From the NCBI GenBank assembly GCA_963971285.1, contig OZ020245.1, positions 25,434,983-25,498,982 on the forward strand: a stretch of 64,000 nucleotides of DNA, read 5' to 3'. The first letter of the stretch is position 1, and each line of letters begins with the position of its first letter. This DNA comes from Astropecten irregularis (Eukaryota > Echinodermata > Asteroidea > Paxillosida > Astropectinidae). Both the position numbers and the translations under genes were made by a program. Below, piece after piece: positions 12,801-23,700 of the stretch. The notes below the pieces were generated by a model that saw only the letters and a list, made by a program, of their open reading frames with translations, made no database searches and was not told the DNA's origin.

Positions 12801-13067
12801 TCATATATGCATGCGTACTGCACATCGAGAGCAGGAGTGCATCTGAAATGGTTAGGACAAAAATTATCGTTTCACTTCAGGTGCATGAAGTAATTAAAAA
12901 TACAAATCCGTTGTGCCTCAAGTGCATGAGGTTACCATTAACCTCACTTGAGGTATGTGTACAAACACATGAAGTGAGTATATTACCCATCCTTTCTACA
13001 TCAGGTGCATCAGCCTAGTCCATTCATGTGCATGCAAGTGCATGAGGTGTATTCACTTTTTACAGTG

Positions 13068-13629
13068 TAGGCTTGCCACTCACCGACTGCATACTCAGCG
13101 ATTTTGAATGTACATGGGAATTTGCATATAATTCTATCATCACTCCTACGAAAAGTCGATAATAACAAACGGTAGATACAAGAATTGAATTATAAATAAA
13201 CACGCCATCCACCATATGTCTATTGGGACAACTGCATTAATAATTCAAAGATTACGGACATAAACTACAATTGAAATTACTAGTGGAAAAACATGAGTTG
13301 GGGAATTTTGTTTGCTACATCAACTTGTATACTTCAATTGACTGGTTGAAAATGCGTGCGTGTCCAAGATTGGGATGCCGAGGGGAAGCCTAATTAATTG
13401 TTTCGGCATCCCTAAGAATGTTCCAGGGGGAATCGAACGGACGGAAAGCCGTTCTTTGAAACATCTTGAAGTTGTTATAGGAGTCCCGAGGAACGTTCGA
13501 TCTTCTCGGTTTATTTTGTCGGGCTCTCTGTGTTGGGGCGTGGTTTCACCAACATACTGTTGCTGATTTCTGAGGCCCATCTGCATTATTGATTTATTGT
13601 CAAATACACCCGGCCCCATTTTATCAATA
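13068..13629. other. Spacer downstream of the glycosyltransferase-like gene
   Basis: No gene assigned. An AATAAA on the minus strand at 13593-13598 lies 32 bp past the stop of the minus-strand gene and could be its polyadenylation signal. 13360-13560 is open on both strands, but no homology is recognised. Confidence 0.35.
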
Positions 13630-15559
13630 TTAATGTGAATTCTTCATGAACTCTGGATAGAAACTATTCATGTGCAGTAATGGCGGACAAGTAAAACCGA
13701 TATTCATTTCTGCAGGTACCCTTTCGACAGCCCACACCCTTTTAAGACTGAAATCATACAGGCCTCGTTTGTAATATTTGGCAACATTTTGAAAATGCGA
13801 TTCGATGATTTCAGCACATTTTTTCCTCAGTGGTTTACCAGCGCACCAGCCACTGCCGCTAACTGGATCGTTCCAGGAATGGTACATAAGCAGTTGCTTG
13901 TCCGTTTCATTCTCAAAGGCTTTACACGTTGGTATTAACTGATCAACATGACGCAAGGCGATGCAATATCCCTGCTCAAAGGGACTCAGGCTACGTCCCT
14001 GTAAGCGAAAGTAAGGCTTATGAACGATGATGGAAACATCTGGTATGATTTCTTCGGGTTTGATGAAACCTGGCGAGAAGTACCTCTTGTTGTAACTGGC
14101 AAGCTGGCCTTCGTCGACGTTGATGTGCCAGTCGTACCTATCGTATTCAAAGTGGAAGGCGTAGCTCAGTATGACAGGGGCTGGGTAGGCGTACTGGTGC
14201 TGGTGCAATTTCAAGAAGGCCTCTTCAAAGCGGCTAACCTGCAAATTGATACCATCGGAAATTTTCAGGAATTAGCATCTAAAAACAGACATCACTAGTC
14301 TTTTTTTCTGTTGCAAACTTAAATAACATGTCATTCTCAAGATACAGATTGGTGTTGTAGGCGTGGTACCGTCCGCAGGTATAATCTTACGCTGTATAAT
14401 ATGCATATGCCTGTTCAATGGTTGTCAATTAAGGGCCTGTTTGTTTCGGACGAATCCTGCGGATCCGGATCCCATTTTTCGGATCCACCTCCTATGCAGG
14501 GTACGCTAAAATGGGATCCGGATCCGAAGGATTCATGATCCTTTGCGTGAAACAAACAGGCCCTAAGTCGTTATGAACACTTGAACCCATATGGTCTTAT
14601 GCAAAAATAACGTAGTTCACAGGCGAAAGTAGAAATATTTAAATCAAATGAATTTTCGATTTTCCGAGGCTATGCAAGGACGAATAACTGACAGAATGTT
14701 AGAGATAATTACGTTTACTCACGTTGAGATATTTGAGGATGTAATTTCGGCAGTTGGTCACAGTGTCTCTCCAGATATACGTGGGAAAGTAGCCCCAGTT
14801 TGCGACTAGCTCCTTTCCAAATGCAATGTGTGTGGCTTTGTTTAAATCACTGTATTCCCATGTGATTTTACCGTAGACTCTCAGCTTGTCCCCGTTGAAG
14901 ATATTCTCTGGCGTTACGGGCGAGGTGAACATGATGTCAGTATCCATCCAAACTATAACTGGAGTGTCTACGTAGAGATCTAGGAAGTAACCATTCCATA
15001 TTTGTCTCTGGTAGCCATACCCTCTGTGTTTCTTCCAAGGTAAGTCGAGTATCGTGGGATCTACTGGTAAAGGCTGGAACTTCATGTCAAACGCAACGCC
15101 CAGCGTGTCTTCTTGAGCCTTCAGAGCAGCAGCAAAGTCGTGGTCCTGTTTAGATTCAGCGTCGAATATCAGAGTGATGGAACCGTATCCACGGGGCCAG
15201 AAGACAGCAGCAGAACGCAACAAGATACAGAAGAGTCGCCTAACTAGTGAAGGTTTAGAAGTCATGTGGATAGCCATTGTCATGCCACGACCTCGGGTCA
15301 GACTGGTATCAGCACTCACCCTCGTCGTGTGAACGGAATGACTCCTGTTACCGATGGTGACCATACGATTCATTTGATCCATGCTGTAACTCCGTGTGAA
15401 ACTGACACCGTTTCCCAGTCGCCCGGTTAAAAGGCGGCCAGCTCCTTTACTATTGTAAAACAACAGGCAGGCACACACCAGACTCGCTGCAGCCAGCAGA
15501 CACACCTTCAGACACATTTGTTTCCTTCTTGACATGATGACACGATCCGAACAAAACAT
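13630..15559 (-). CDS. Type II membrane glycosyltransferase-like protein, two exons (481 aa)
   Basis: Exon 1 is 14723-15559 (279 codons; donor AAC/GTGAGT) and exon 2 is 13630-14238 (202 codons plus stop; acceptor TTTGCAG), phase 0. A short cytoplasmic basic stretch (MSRRKQM, residues 9-15) precedes one membrane segment at about residues 16-34, a type II Golgi-like anchor. The lumenal part contains VIVWMDTDIMF with a DxD motif (D206, D208), typical of GT-A fold sugar transferases that bind a nucleotide-sugar through a metal. The preceding YGYQRQIWNGYFLDLY fits an acceptor or fold region. Cys-rich pieces (GWCAGKPLRKKC, FTCPP) near the C-terminus suggest lumenal disulfides. The family may be one of the poorly described DUF-type glycosyltransferases; donor and acceptor are unknown. 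The start at 15559 is used, but Met9 at 15535 is equally good. Confidence 0.7.
14433..14563. repeat. PIF/Harbinger-type MITE, 131 bp, in the glycosyltransferase intron
   Basis: Starts GGGCCTGTTTGTTTC and ends GAAACAAACAGGCCC, flanked on both sides by TAA (14430-14432 and 14564-14566). The interior has GGATCCGGATCC repeats that also pair with each other. The 3-bp TAA duplication and GGGCCTGTTTG ends are those of Tourist/Harbinger MITEs. Confidence 0.85.
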
Positions 15560-16890
15560 GAATCAATCAATCAATTTACAAGAACAAAAAAGAGAGCTGA
15601 AACAAAAGCGAAATTTGCCAAAGACGCTCATGCATGCATTGCAAACACCGGGAAGATTTTGATGGCACAAAACAAGAGTTACCTGGAAGACTCCATCGAA
15701 AACACGGCTAAAACAATACCTCGTCACCGGCAATAGTACAAATCCGAATTGGAGGACACTGCGTGCGTGGCACATCTACATGTACGGGAGGGTAAAATGT
15801 CTGGACAGAGCGACAGGCCTTTATCAAGACCAACCCCATCGCATATATTAAATGCATGCGTACCATGCGCAAAAAGGCACTGATGAAGTGATGATGCTGG
15901 GGCTAATTTTATATCGATCGGTCAATAATTCCTCGAATTGAATAAATGAAATCAATTATTGTTAGGTCTAACTAATTTGCCTTACTGATTTTTCTCTTTA
16001 CCCGGTGTTTTGTTTTATGTGCATATTAATTATCCTATCAGAAATATATATTCATCAAATTCGCATCACCCGTGGCTTTTAAACGTTATTCACAGGTGCG
16101 CAGATTCTGATATTATTATTAAGATTTATTATGGTGTTGTTAAGTGGATACTGAATATTAAAATGGCACAGTGTTAAAGAACACTCGTAATCGAGGAACA
16201 ACTATTTGTTATCTTCAATCGTCACCCAAGTGGCAGATGTAGTTGTGTGGGGCGGTATGGGTTGCAACCACGCCCTCCCTTCCAGCCGCAGACCAATGCT
16301 TGATTATATCGGTAAAATGGTGGGGGGAGAGAAAAAATTGGAATTCATTGATTCCAGTGTATTTTTCAAACCAATATTATCATTTACATCAAAAGAATGG
16401 AGAAAAGACAAAAAACCACATCCTTTAACCAAATCATTGATTCCAGTGCATTTTGTCAAACCTTTTTTCACACCTGTGATTTTATTGTTTTCCATTCATG
16501 CTCTATAATTTGCGAAGAAAACGAATAATTGGAGGCCGTGCAGAATGCATACAAGCCATTATACGTGGACATCGATCAGTTATGAGGCCCACTTCTTATG
16601 ATTACAAGTTACAGACAAACGTCGATGATTGCATGGTGATCATCATATCTCAGATTTTTATAGGCCTAAGGATGCAAATTATTGGAAAACAACAAATTTA
16701 AAGCGATTTTTCAACTGCAAATCGTCCGATTGCTTTAGGGACTTCATTTTCGTGTGGATTCTTTGTGGAGTTCCATGCTCAATCTCTTCATGACTGATAG
16801 TACATTTTATTATATTTCGCCCTCAGTCCCTATAGCCTAGGTATATTAAACAACAGCAAGTAGCTCGGCTGCACCAACATAATTATGTTG
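15560..16890. other. Upstream region of the glycosyltransferase-like gene and spacer
   Basis: Contains the putative 5' UTR and promoter of the minus-strand gene. No other exon, tRNA or clear transposon is seen. GTGTATTTTTCAAACC and TGCATTTTGTCAAACC blocks near 16360 and 16450 are a short imperfect direct repeat. Confidence 0.3.
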
Positions 16891-16894
16891 TTTG

Positions 16895-17074
16895 AAGCTT
16901 TCTCTCGCTCCACTGTGAGATTTTCACTTTCCAATTGCAGTGCAATCTTTCGGCATCGTTCGGCGTCCACAGCGGCTGCTATAGCTCTCTGGTCTGCTCG
17001 ATGTGGGCCACCGGGCAAAGGAGGAAGCTCTATCCAGGGTCGGGGTGAAGAATGTCACTGGCGATTAACATCAA
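16895..17074 (-). pseudogene. Decayed copy of exon F of the duplicated membrane-protein gene
   Basis: Closely matches exon F at 39510-39803 (shared GGTGGCCCACATCGA-type stretch, AIAAAVDAERC core). A CTTCCAG acceptor at 17075 is kept. The sixth complete codon after the CAG, which is CGA in exon F, is TGA here (17055-17057), and the match is lost beyond about 16905. It lies downstream of the stop in exon D', so it is a relic of a tandem block duplication or part of a 3' UTR. Confidence 0.8.
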
Positions 17075-17400
17075 CTGGAAGAACAGACACACGGAAAAAA
17101 ATCCAGGTTTCAGATAACTATTCATGTTGGTGATGAGTGGATGGAGTGTCTGTATAGTGTCTTTGGGTTTAATAATAGATGTCTTACACGATAAGCGCCT
17201 CGATGAGTGCCTCCTTTTATTATTTTTTTTTACAGATGTCATAATCGTTTTATTTAAAATATGTATCTGCTCAGTCTTGGTATCGTAATGATTGTTATAA
17301 CTAATTGTTACATGTCATTATGAGTATAAAAGTGAAAACAAATATCGTTTGATTTTCAAATTGGTAGGTCTGTTCTACATTTTGAATCAGCAAAATATAA

Positions 17401-17545
17401 TGGGAGACTTTTGGAGAATCGGTCTTGAGTCAACAGCGCACGCGCAAACCATGCTTGCGCAATTGTGAGCATGCGCGCGTTGTTTTGCGCGTGCATGCGT
17501 GCGCTTGCGTTGTTGACTTTAGACCGGTTCTCCAAAAGTCTCCCA
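17401..17545. repeat. MITE with ATAA target duplication, 145 bp
   Basis: Ends TGGGAGACTTTTGGAGAA and its inverse TTCTCCAAAAGTCTCCCA, with ATAA on both sides (17397-17400 and 17546-17549). The inverted repeat extends inward through GGTCT and GTCAACA to a GC-rich core of GCGCGCGT type. It sits between the relic exons E' and F'. Confidence 0.8.
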
Positions 17546-17639
17546 ATAACCAGTGGGGCTTCGTTGACCATAAGTAAGCCAAAAGGCCAGTTCCTACACT
17601 TGGTAGGCCTATGCAAAGTCTTAATTGGGGGAAGAAAGT

Positions 17640-17798
17640 GCAATATTTACTCAAAGAATTCCTTTCAAAGCTGCAGATGGTGCTGACTCCATGGCTTTTC
17701 TCTCCCAGCTAATCATGAACTTGCTGATAAATCATCTAGATTTGATGAAGGACCACAAACTCCGTCACGATTCTGCGAAGCTGCAGTTTGTCTCCAAT
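17640..17798 (-). pseudogene. Decayed copy of exon E of the duplicated membrane-protein gene
   Basis: Aligns with exon E (40089-40277), best in its 3' half and donor area (GGAATTCTTTGAGTAAAT against GGAATTCTGTGTAAAT). The frame is not kept. Its order next to D' and F' is the same as D-E-F in the intact block. Confidence 0.65.
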
Positions 17799-20700
17799 TC
17801 AGCGTCTTGATTGACGAACTTGATTCAGTCGAACTTCTGCATTGTGCTGAAGCACATACTGCCTAAGAGTGACTGTTCAAATGACATAAACAAGAGACAA
17901 GAAATAATTGGCTTTTTCGCGGAAGCGAAAAGCCTTTGTTTTTGTTCTGTTTTTTTTTTTTTTTGGCTTTTTCGCGCAAGCGAAAAGCCTTTATTTCTGT
18001 TCTGTTTTTTTTTTTTTTTCTGCCTCTTCTTCCTCTTCCTCTTCTTGTCGCTTGAGTTACCATAGACTTTTTCTCGGTGGCACTTTGGCTACTATTAAAC
18101 TGCCGATTTTAACCAAACTTGGTCTGAAGGAAGTCTATATAGGGTAGTTGTCTCCCGAAACTTTTCGACATCATGACATCATGACTTGATTTTATATGAA
18201 TTTTTAAATATTTCTCACAGCCCGTTAACTTTGTACACAGATTACGTGACAATATGGTCGTGTACAAAACATATGATGCTCGAATGACTCTACTCTCCCC
18301 ATACGTGTACACTGCATTGTACGTACTCATTCACTGCACTGTGTGTATGGCATTCATAATAATGTCCGCGGATTACGTGACTCGATCAAAACTTCGTTTA
18401 TAATCTTTCCATAGACATTTTCATGTAAGACTTTTTATATATCGTTAAATACCAGCACCAAAATATCGAAATGCTATCGATGTAGGTTGCCGTATTTTAC
18501 GTCATTTTATGGGTCGCGTTAATATTAGCTATACATACGTGTAAAACTTAATACTTGGGAAGAGTTGTATGGAAAAGTGCAATGGTCCATAATTTTTTTT
18601 TTGTACGTGGCAATAATGATAATTTTTACACATGAACAAATTAAATTATGTCACGCCATTTCCCCTTGAATTCAGTGTCATCAGAGTGATTTCATGTTCT
18701 TGATATAATTTTGTATAAATATTCTATTCCGTAGGCCTATTTCAATGCAAAATACAGTCGGCTGGACGACCGTTGTTAGTACACGGTGGTCCGTTTGAAA
18801 CGGCTGTTTCATATGTGGCAACCACTATGCACCGGCGAACCACGGTCGGTGGATGGGCGGCGTGCCGATACCGCTTTGCCGCTGCTGAACCGCCGGCGGG
18901 CGGGGACGTGATGTCTGACTCAAAACTATATTTTCCCAAATAGACAATGCACGTACGTCTTTTTTTATATCATTTTCAAACAATTTTAATAACATATAGA
19001 AGGAACGGCCGATCGCCTCAAAAATGTGTATGTTTAGGAAATAGAGGTTGGCGATTAATAATGAAGTCATGACAACTTAATCAATTAATCTTTTATAAAT
19101 TGTTCAATCTTTCCCACGCTACCCGATTGACATGAAAAAAATGATCATAGTAACATACGATGTGATGCTCGATTGACTCAATTTCCCAAAACATGTGTAA
19201 AACATTGTTTACAGTATGTAAAACTTACATGTTCATTGTCGAATCCGTATGTCTGTTGACTTTTCAGAATTATTCACAAAATGTTTGGGAGTTGACGTAA
19301 TGTTTGTGAGTTGACGTAATGTTTGTGAGTTGACGTAATGTTTGCGAGTTGACGCAATGTTTGTGAGTTGACGTAATGTTTGCGAGTTGATGCAATGTTT
19401 GCGAGTTGACGTAATGTTTGCGAGTTGACGTAATGTTTGCGAGTTGACGTAATGTTTGCGAGTTGACGCAATGTTTGTGAGTTGACGTAATGTTTTCGAC
19501 AAAAGTATTTTGAGGGCATGATCGATGAAACAATTTTCGAGGGACCAAAACGATTTCCACATGAATACACAAAACATAATTTCGAGAATAACACAAAAAG
19601 ATTTTGATGGCAGATAATGATGTTGACGTAATGTTTGTGAGTTGACGCAATGTTTGCGAGTTGACGCAGTGTTTGCGAGTTGACGTAATGTTTGCGAGTT
19701 GACGCAATGTTTGCGAGTTGATGAAATGTTTCAAGTTGACGTAATGTTTGCGAGTTGACGTAATGTTTGCGAGTTGACGCAATGTTTGCGAGTTGACGTA
19801 ATGTTTGCGAGTTGACGTAATGTTTGCGAGTTGATGCAATGTTTGTGAGTTGACGTAATGTTTTCGACAAAAGTATTTTGAGGGCATGATCGATGAAACA
19901 ATTTTCGAGGGACCAAAACGATTTCCACATGAATACACAAAACATAATTTCGAGAATAACACAAACAGATTTTGATGGCAGATAATGATGTTCATGTATG
20001 ATGTACAAGAAAAGCCAACTTGCAGGCCGCGAGGTCTCGCATCAAAAATGCTACACGTACGGGGTGCGTGGACCGCACTGGTTATCACGGGCCCATGCCT
20101 CGGGCTGAATGCGTCGCAAGCCCCCACATGCTGTGTCTCCAGAGGATGTAGGGCACGTACCCGCATTTACTGGTCTTTTACAAAATTCCGAATTTGGCAT
20201 GTAAACGTTACTTTATCGCGTTGGAAATTCTTAATTTTAAAAAGGAAATACTCAGGTCGAACTGCTAGCTTTGGCTAGCTTTGGTAAAAAGAAGAACTAG
20301 CGATTAAACAAAAAGTTATATACTCAATTTTGTATAGTAAAAAAAGTGAAACTAACGCATGATCGCGTGGGGTTGCTGAGTCAAAAATTTGACTCAGAAA
20401 ACCCACGTCACGGTTTTCCGTGTTTATCATGAAAACGGCTAAATTATGCCGTTTATTTGTGTAAATATGTTCTATTCTACTTTTGAAAGACCTTTCCAGT
20501 CATGATGAAGGCATGTATTGGCGCCAAAGAAGCGCCCACTACTAACGAGACCGGCGTAAACCCTTTAGCTTATAAATATTTATTTATAATAATTTTCGTA
20601 TGCGGAAAAGCCTTATGTGCTGTTTTCAACAGACATAAACTCTAGTTGGCTTTTCCGATTTTAATCGGAAAAGGTATTGTTTTTGTTCTGATTTTTTGGC

Positions 20701-23700
20701 TTTTCCGATTTTAATCGGAAAAGGTATTGTTTTTGTTCTGATTTTTTTTTTTTTTCTTCTTCTTGTCGTTTGAGTTACCATAGACTTTTTCTACGTGGCA
20801 CTTTGGCTACTTTTAAATTGCCGATTTTCATCATACTTGGTCTGGAGGAAGTCCATATAGAGTAGTTGTCTCCCGAAACTTTTCATTGTCATGACGTCAT
20901 CAGGTGTCACGTGACAGTGTCTTAAAGGGGCAAACTTCAGACATCAATTATGAACGAACCCTAAGTCTGATTGAGTTGAAACTTGGTATGTATCTAAGTC
21001 GGGAAGTGTTATATCGAAAATTTGCAATGACGTCATGATGACGTCATTCACAGATTTTTTATGATTTATTGAAATTTTGGGTCATTAAAGTTCTTTTAAC
21101 GATATCTAGTAAACGAAACAAGATATCTTTGAATTTCTTTTTGATAATTCTTCAGCATACACCATAGATGAACACTGCATAGACAAAAATTATGTGACGT
21201 CATCATGACGTCATAAAAAATGCGATTTTTATAACACATAGTAGGAACGGCCGATCGCCTCGAAAATTGGTAGGTGTGGGATTTGGAGGTTGGGGATCGT
21301 AATTATGAAGTTACGTCAAGACAGCGTGATCATTTGATTTTTTATGATTTTTTAAAATCTTTTTCACGCTAGCCCATTGACTTGTACAGAGCTAGCTCTG
21401 TACGTTGCATGTGCAACAATTTACTTAGACCGCTTTCAATGCATGGCGCCCTCTTTAGACGCTAGCTCATTGACTTGTACAGAGCTAGCTCTGTACGTTG
21501 CATGTGCAACAATTTACTTAGACCGCTTTCAATGCATGGCGCCCTCTTTGGATTAAAACAAGAAACTGCGGTGGTGTCAGTACGTTATTTAAAAAAATCA
21601 ACAAAAACGCTTTGAGATATTAAGTTGATTCTTTCACCAAACGTGATTATTATGCAGGGTGTTTCTGAGAGACACATTGCTTGACATCTATGACCTCTAC
21701 TTCCGGTCAAACAGGAAGAAGCTCCTCATATCAAAGTGGTAAATCTCTTTTATGATTTTAATTCAATAATCAAAATCTTCAAAAATCAACACAAAATCAA
21801 CGGTTTGAGATATTAAGTTGATTCTTTCACCAAAAGTGATTGTTAGGCAGGGTCTTTCTTTGTGACTCACTGCTTGACCTCTGTGACCTCTACTTCCGGT
21901 CAAACAGGGAGTAGCTCCTCATTTAAAAGTGGTAAGAGCTAGGATCATGATTCTTTCACTAAATATCAATGTTAGGCAATGTCTTTCTTTGTGACACATT
22001 GCTTGACCTCTGTGACCTCTACTTCCGGTCAAACAGGAAGTAGCTCCTCATTTAAAAGTGGTAAGAGCTATGATCATGATTCTTTCACCAATAGACAATG
22101 TTAGGCAAGGTCTTTCATTTGTGACACAATGCTTGACCTCTGTGACCTCTACTTCCGGTCAAACAGGAAGTAGCTCCTCATTTAAAAGTGGTAAGAGCTA
22201 TGATCTTGATTCTTTCACCAAAAGTAAATGTAAGTCAAGGTCTTTCATTGTGACACAATATTTGACCTCTGTGACCTCTACTTCGGGTCAAACAGTTATT
22301 AACGGGAAGTAGCTCCTCATTTGAAAGTGGTAAAACCTATGATCATGATTCTTCCATAAACCCTGCAACTAAATGGGTTAAACTTAAATGTTCTATATTG
22401 AAATATGATACTTTTTATAAAGACCATATGTCTTCATAACAAAAAAATAAGATGTGTATTAATTTGTGAAATATTTTATGTATCATATATGCGGAAAAGC
22501 CATGTGTTCTGTTTTCAACAGACACAACCTCTAGTATTTTTTTTGAGTTTGTTCTGTGGCCCATAGACTTTGTACACAGATTTTTCTGCGCGGCACTTTG
22601 GTTACTTTTAAACAGCCGATCTTAACCAAACTTGGCCTGAATGAAGTCCGTATAGGGTAGTTGTGCCCCGAAACTTTTCATCATCATGACGTCAAAACTT
22701 GATTTTATATGATTTTTTAAAAATATTGTATAGCCCGTTCACTTTGTACACAGATTACGTGAACGTGGTCGTTGTTCAAAACATAAAGCTCGATCAATTT
22801 CCCATACACTATGTACAGTGTACATGTAGGCCTATGTACGCAATTCACTGTGATAACATACAATGCACATGTCCGATTCCGTGACACAAAACGTCGTTTA
22901 CAACTTGCCATAGTTTGCACGTAATTCCTTTTATATATCATTAAATACCAGCACCAAATCTTAATCGAAATGCTATTGATGTAGGTTGCTCTGTACGCGA
23001 AAATATTGGTCATTAAAAAGAACATACGATGTCAACAACATAAATACAAGGCGCGTTCAGATGTTTGATAGCCTGGATTATATATGCCGCTTTTTCATTT
23101 ACTTCCTTATCATAGTTGCCAGCAAAGCAGCGTAAATGCTGATTTTGACCCGTGTTTTGACCAGACAACCACGCACGCGCAGCAATCTACTTATACCGTT
23201 TTCAGTACGTAAGGTTGCACCCAAGTAAATAAACTCCCGCGGACAACAGTGATAAATCCCCAAACTTCAAAAATCGTTGAAAAATATACAGAACTCTCAC
23301 AGCTGTTCAAGTTGCACAGAAAAATGATGATGAACATGTAACCTTTCATTTTCTTTTCATTTTATGGTAGGGTGACGGTTGAATTTTTCAGTTATACTCA
23401 TTCTCAGCTGACCACCCCTAAAACAAGGTACGGATCACTCCAGTCAAAGAAGCCATTTAAAAAAAAACATCCCTCTGCAAAGCGGCTGAAATAGACCCGC
23501 TTTCTCACCCAATTGCATCAAAAATGGTCACAAATGGAAGCCCAGACACCAGGCAGGAGGTCCAGTGCCGTATTTCTTCAATCCTTCATTTTCATAGCTC
23601 TCACAACTCTCTTATTTCAAATATATTGAGTGCTTAACTTTTATTCATGAGCTCGGCGGACCCATTTAATTGCCACTACATGTATTTACTTGGCTGCACC

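Larger units (their letters stand above)
7635..13067. mobile_element. Candidate CACTA-like TIR element with subterminal repeat arrays
   Basis: The left end CACTGTAAAAATGGACTGCA and the right end, read inverted, CACTGTAAAAAGTGAATACA share a CACTGTAAAAA terminus; TA flanks both sides (7633-7634 and 13068-13069). Both ends are packed with the motif CACATGAGGT / ACCTCATGTG in both orientations: about 199-bp units at the left (about 7670-8300) and 83-bp units at the right (about 11290-12800). Dense subterminal repeats with CACTG-type ends are known in En/Spm (CACTA) elements, where the transposase binds them. No transposase is visible, so the element would be non-autonomous. The central 8.6-11.2 kb holds a small spliced gene. 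An alternative is two separate repeat-rich insertions around ordinary host DNA. Confidence 0.55.

Noticed and set aside
11212-13018. Plus-strand ORFs in the 83-bp array, and a possible CRISPR-like reading of the array
   Set aside because: The repeats are contiguous with no unique spacers, in an animal genome. The short ORFs are repeat shadows.
13360-13619. Overlapping ORFs on both strands with GIPKNVPGG-like and FLGMPKQ-like peptides
   Set aside because: No splice sites, no homology, and the position fits the 3' side of the glycosyltransferase-like gene. Left as spacer.
19270-20166. Long minus-strand ORFs with repeated RQLANITSTRKHYVNSQT-like peptides
   Set aside because: The product of a 19-bp minisatellite read in any frame. 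No start context or homology.
20282-20590. Possible separate transposon start near 20280 (CTAGCTTTGGCTAGCTTTGG)
   Set aside because: It is only a short direct duplication inside HINE unit 1, with no matching end.
22058-22312. 84-codon plus-strand ORF, repeated at 25213 and 27001
   Set aside because: It lies in the about 130-bp minisatellite of type A HINE units. Its openness follows from the repeat composition, and the copies only reflect unit duplication.
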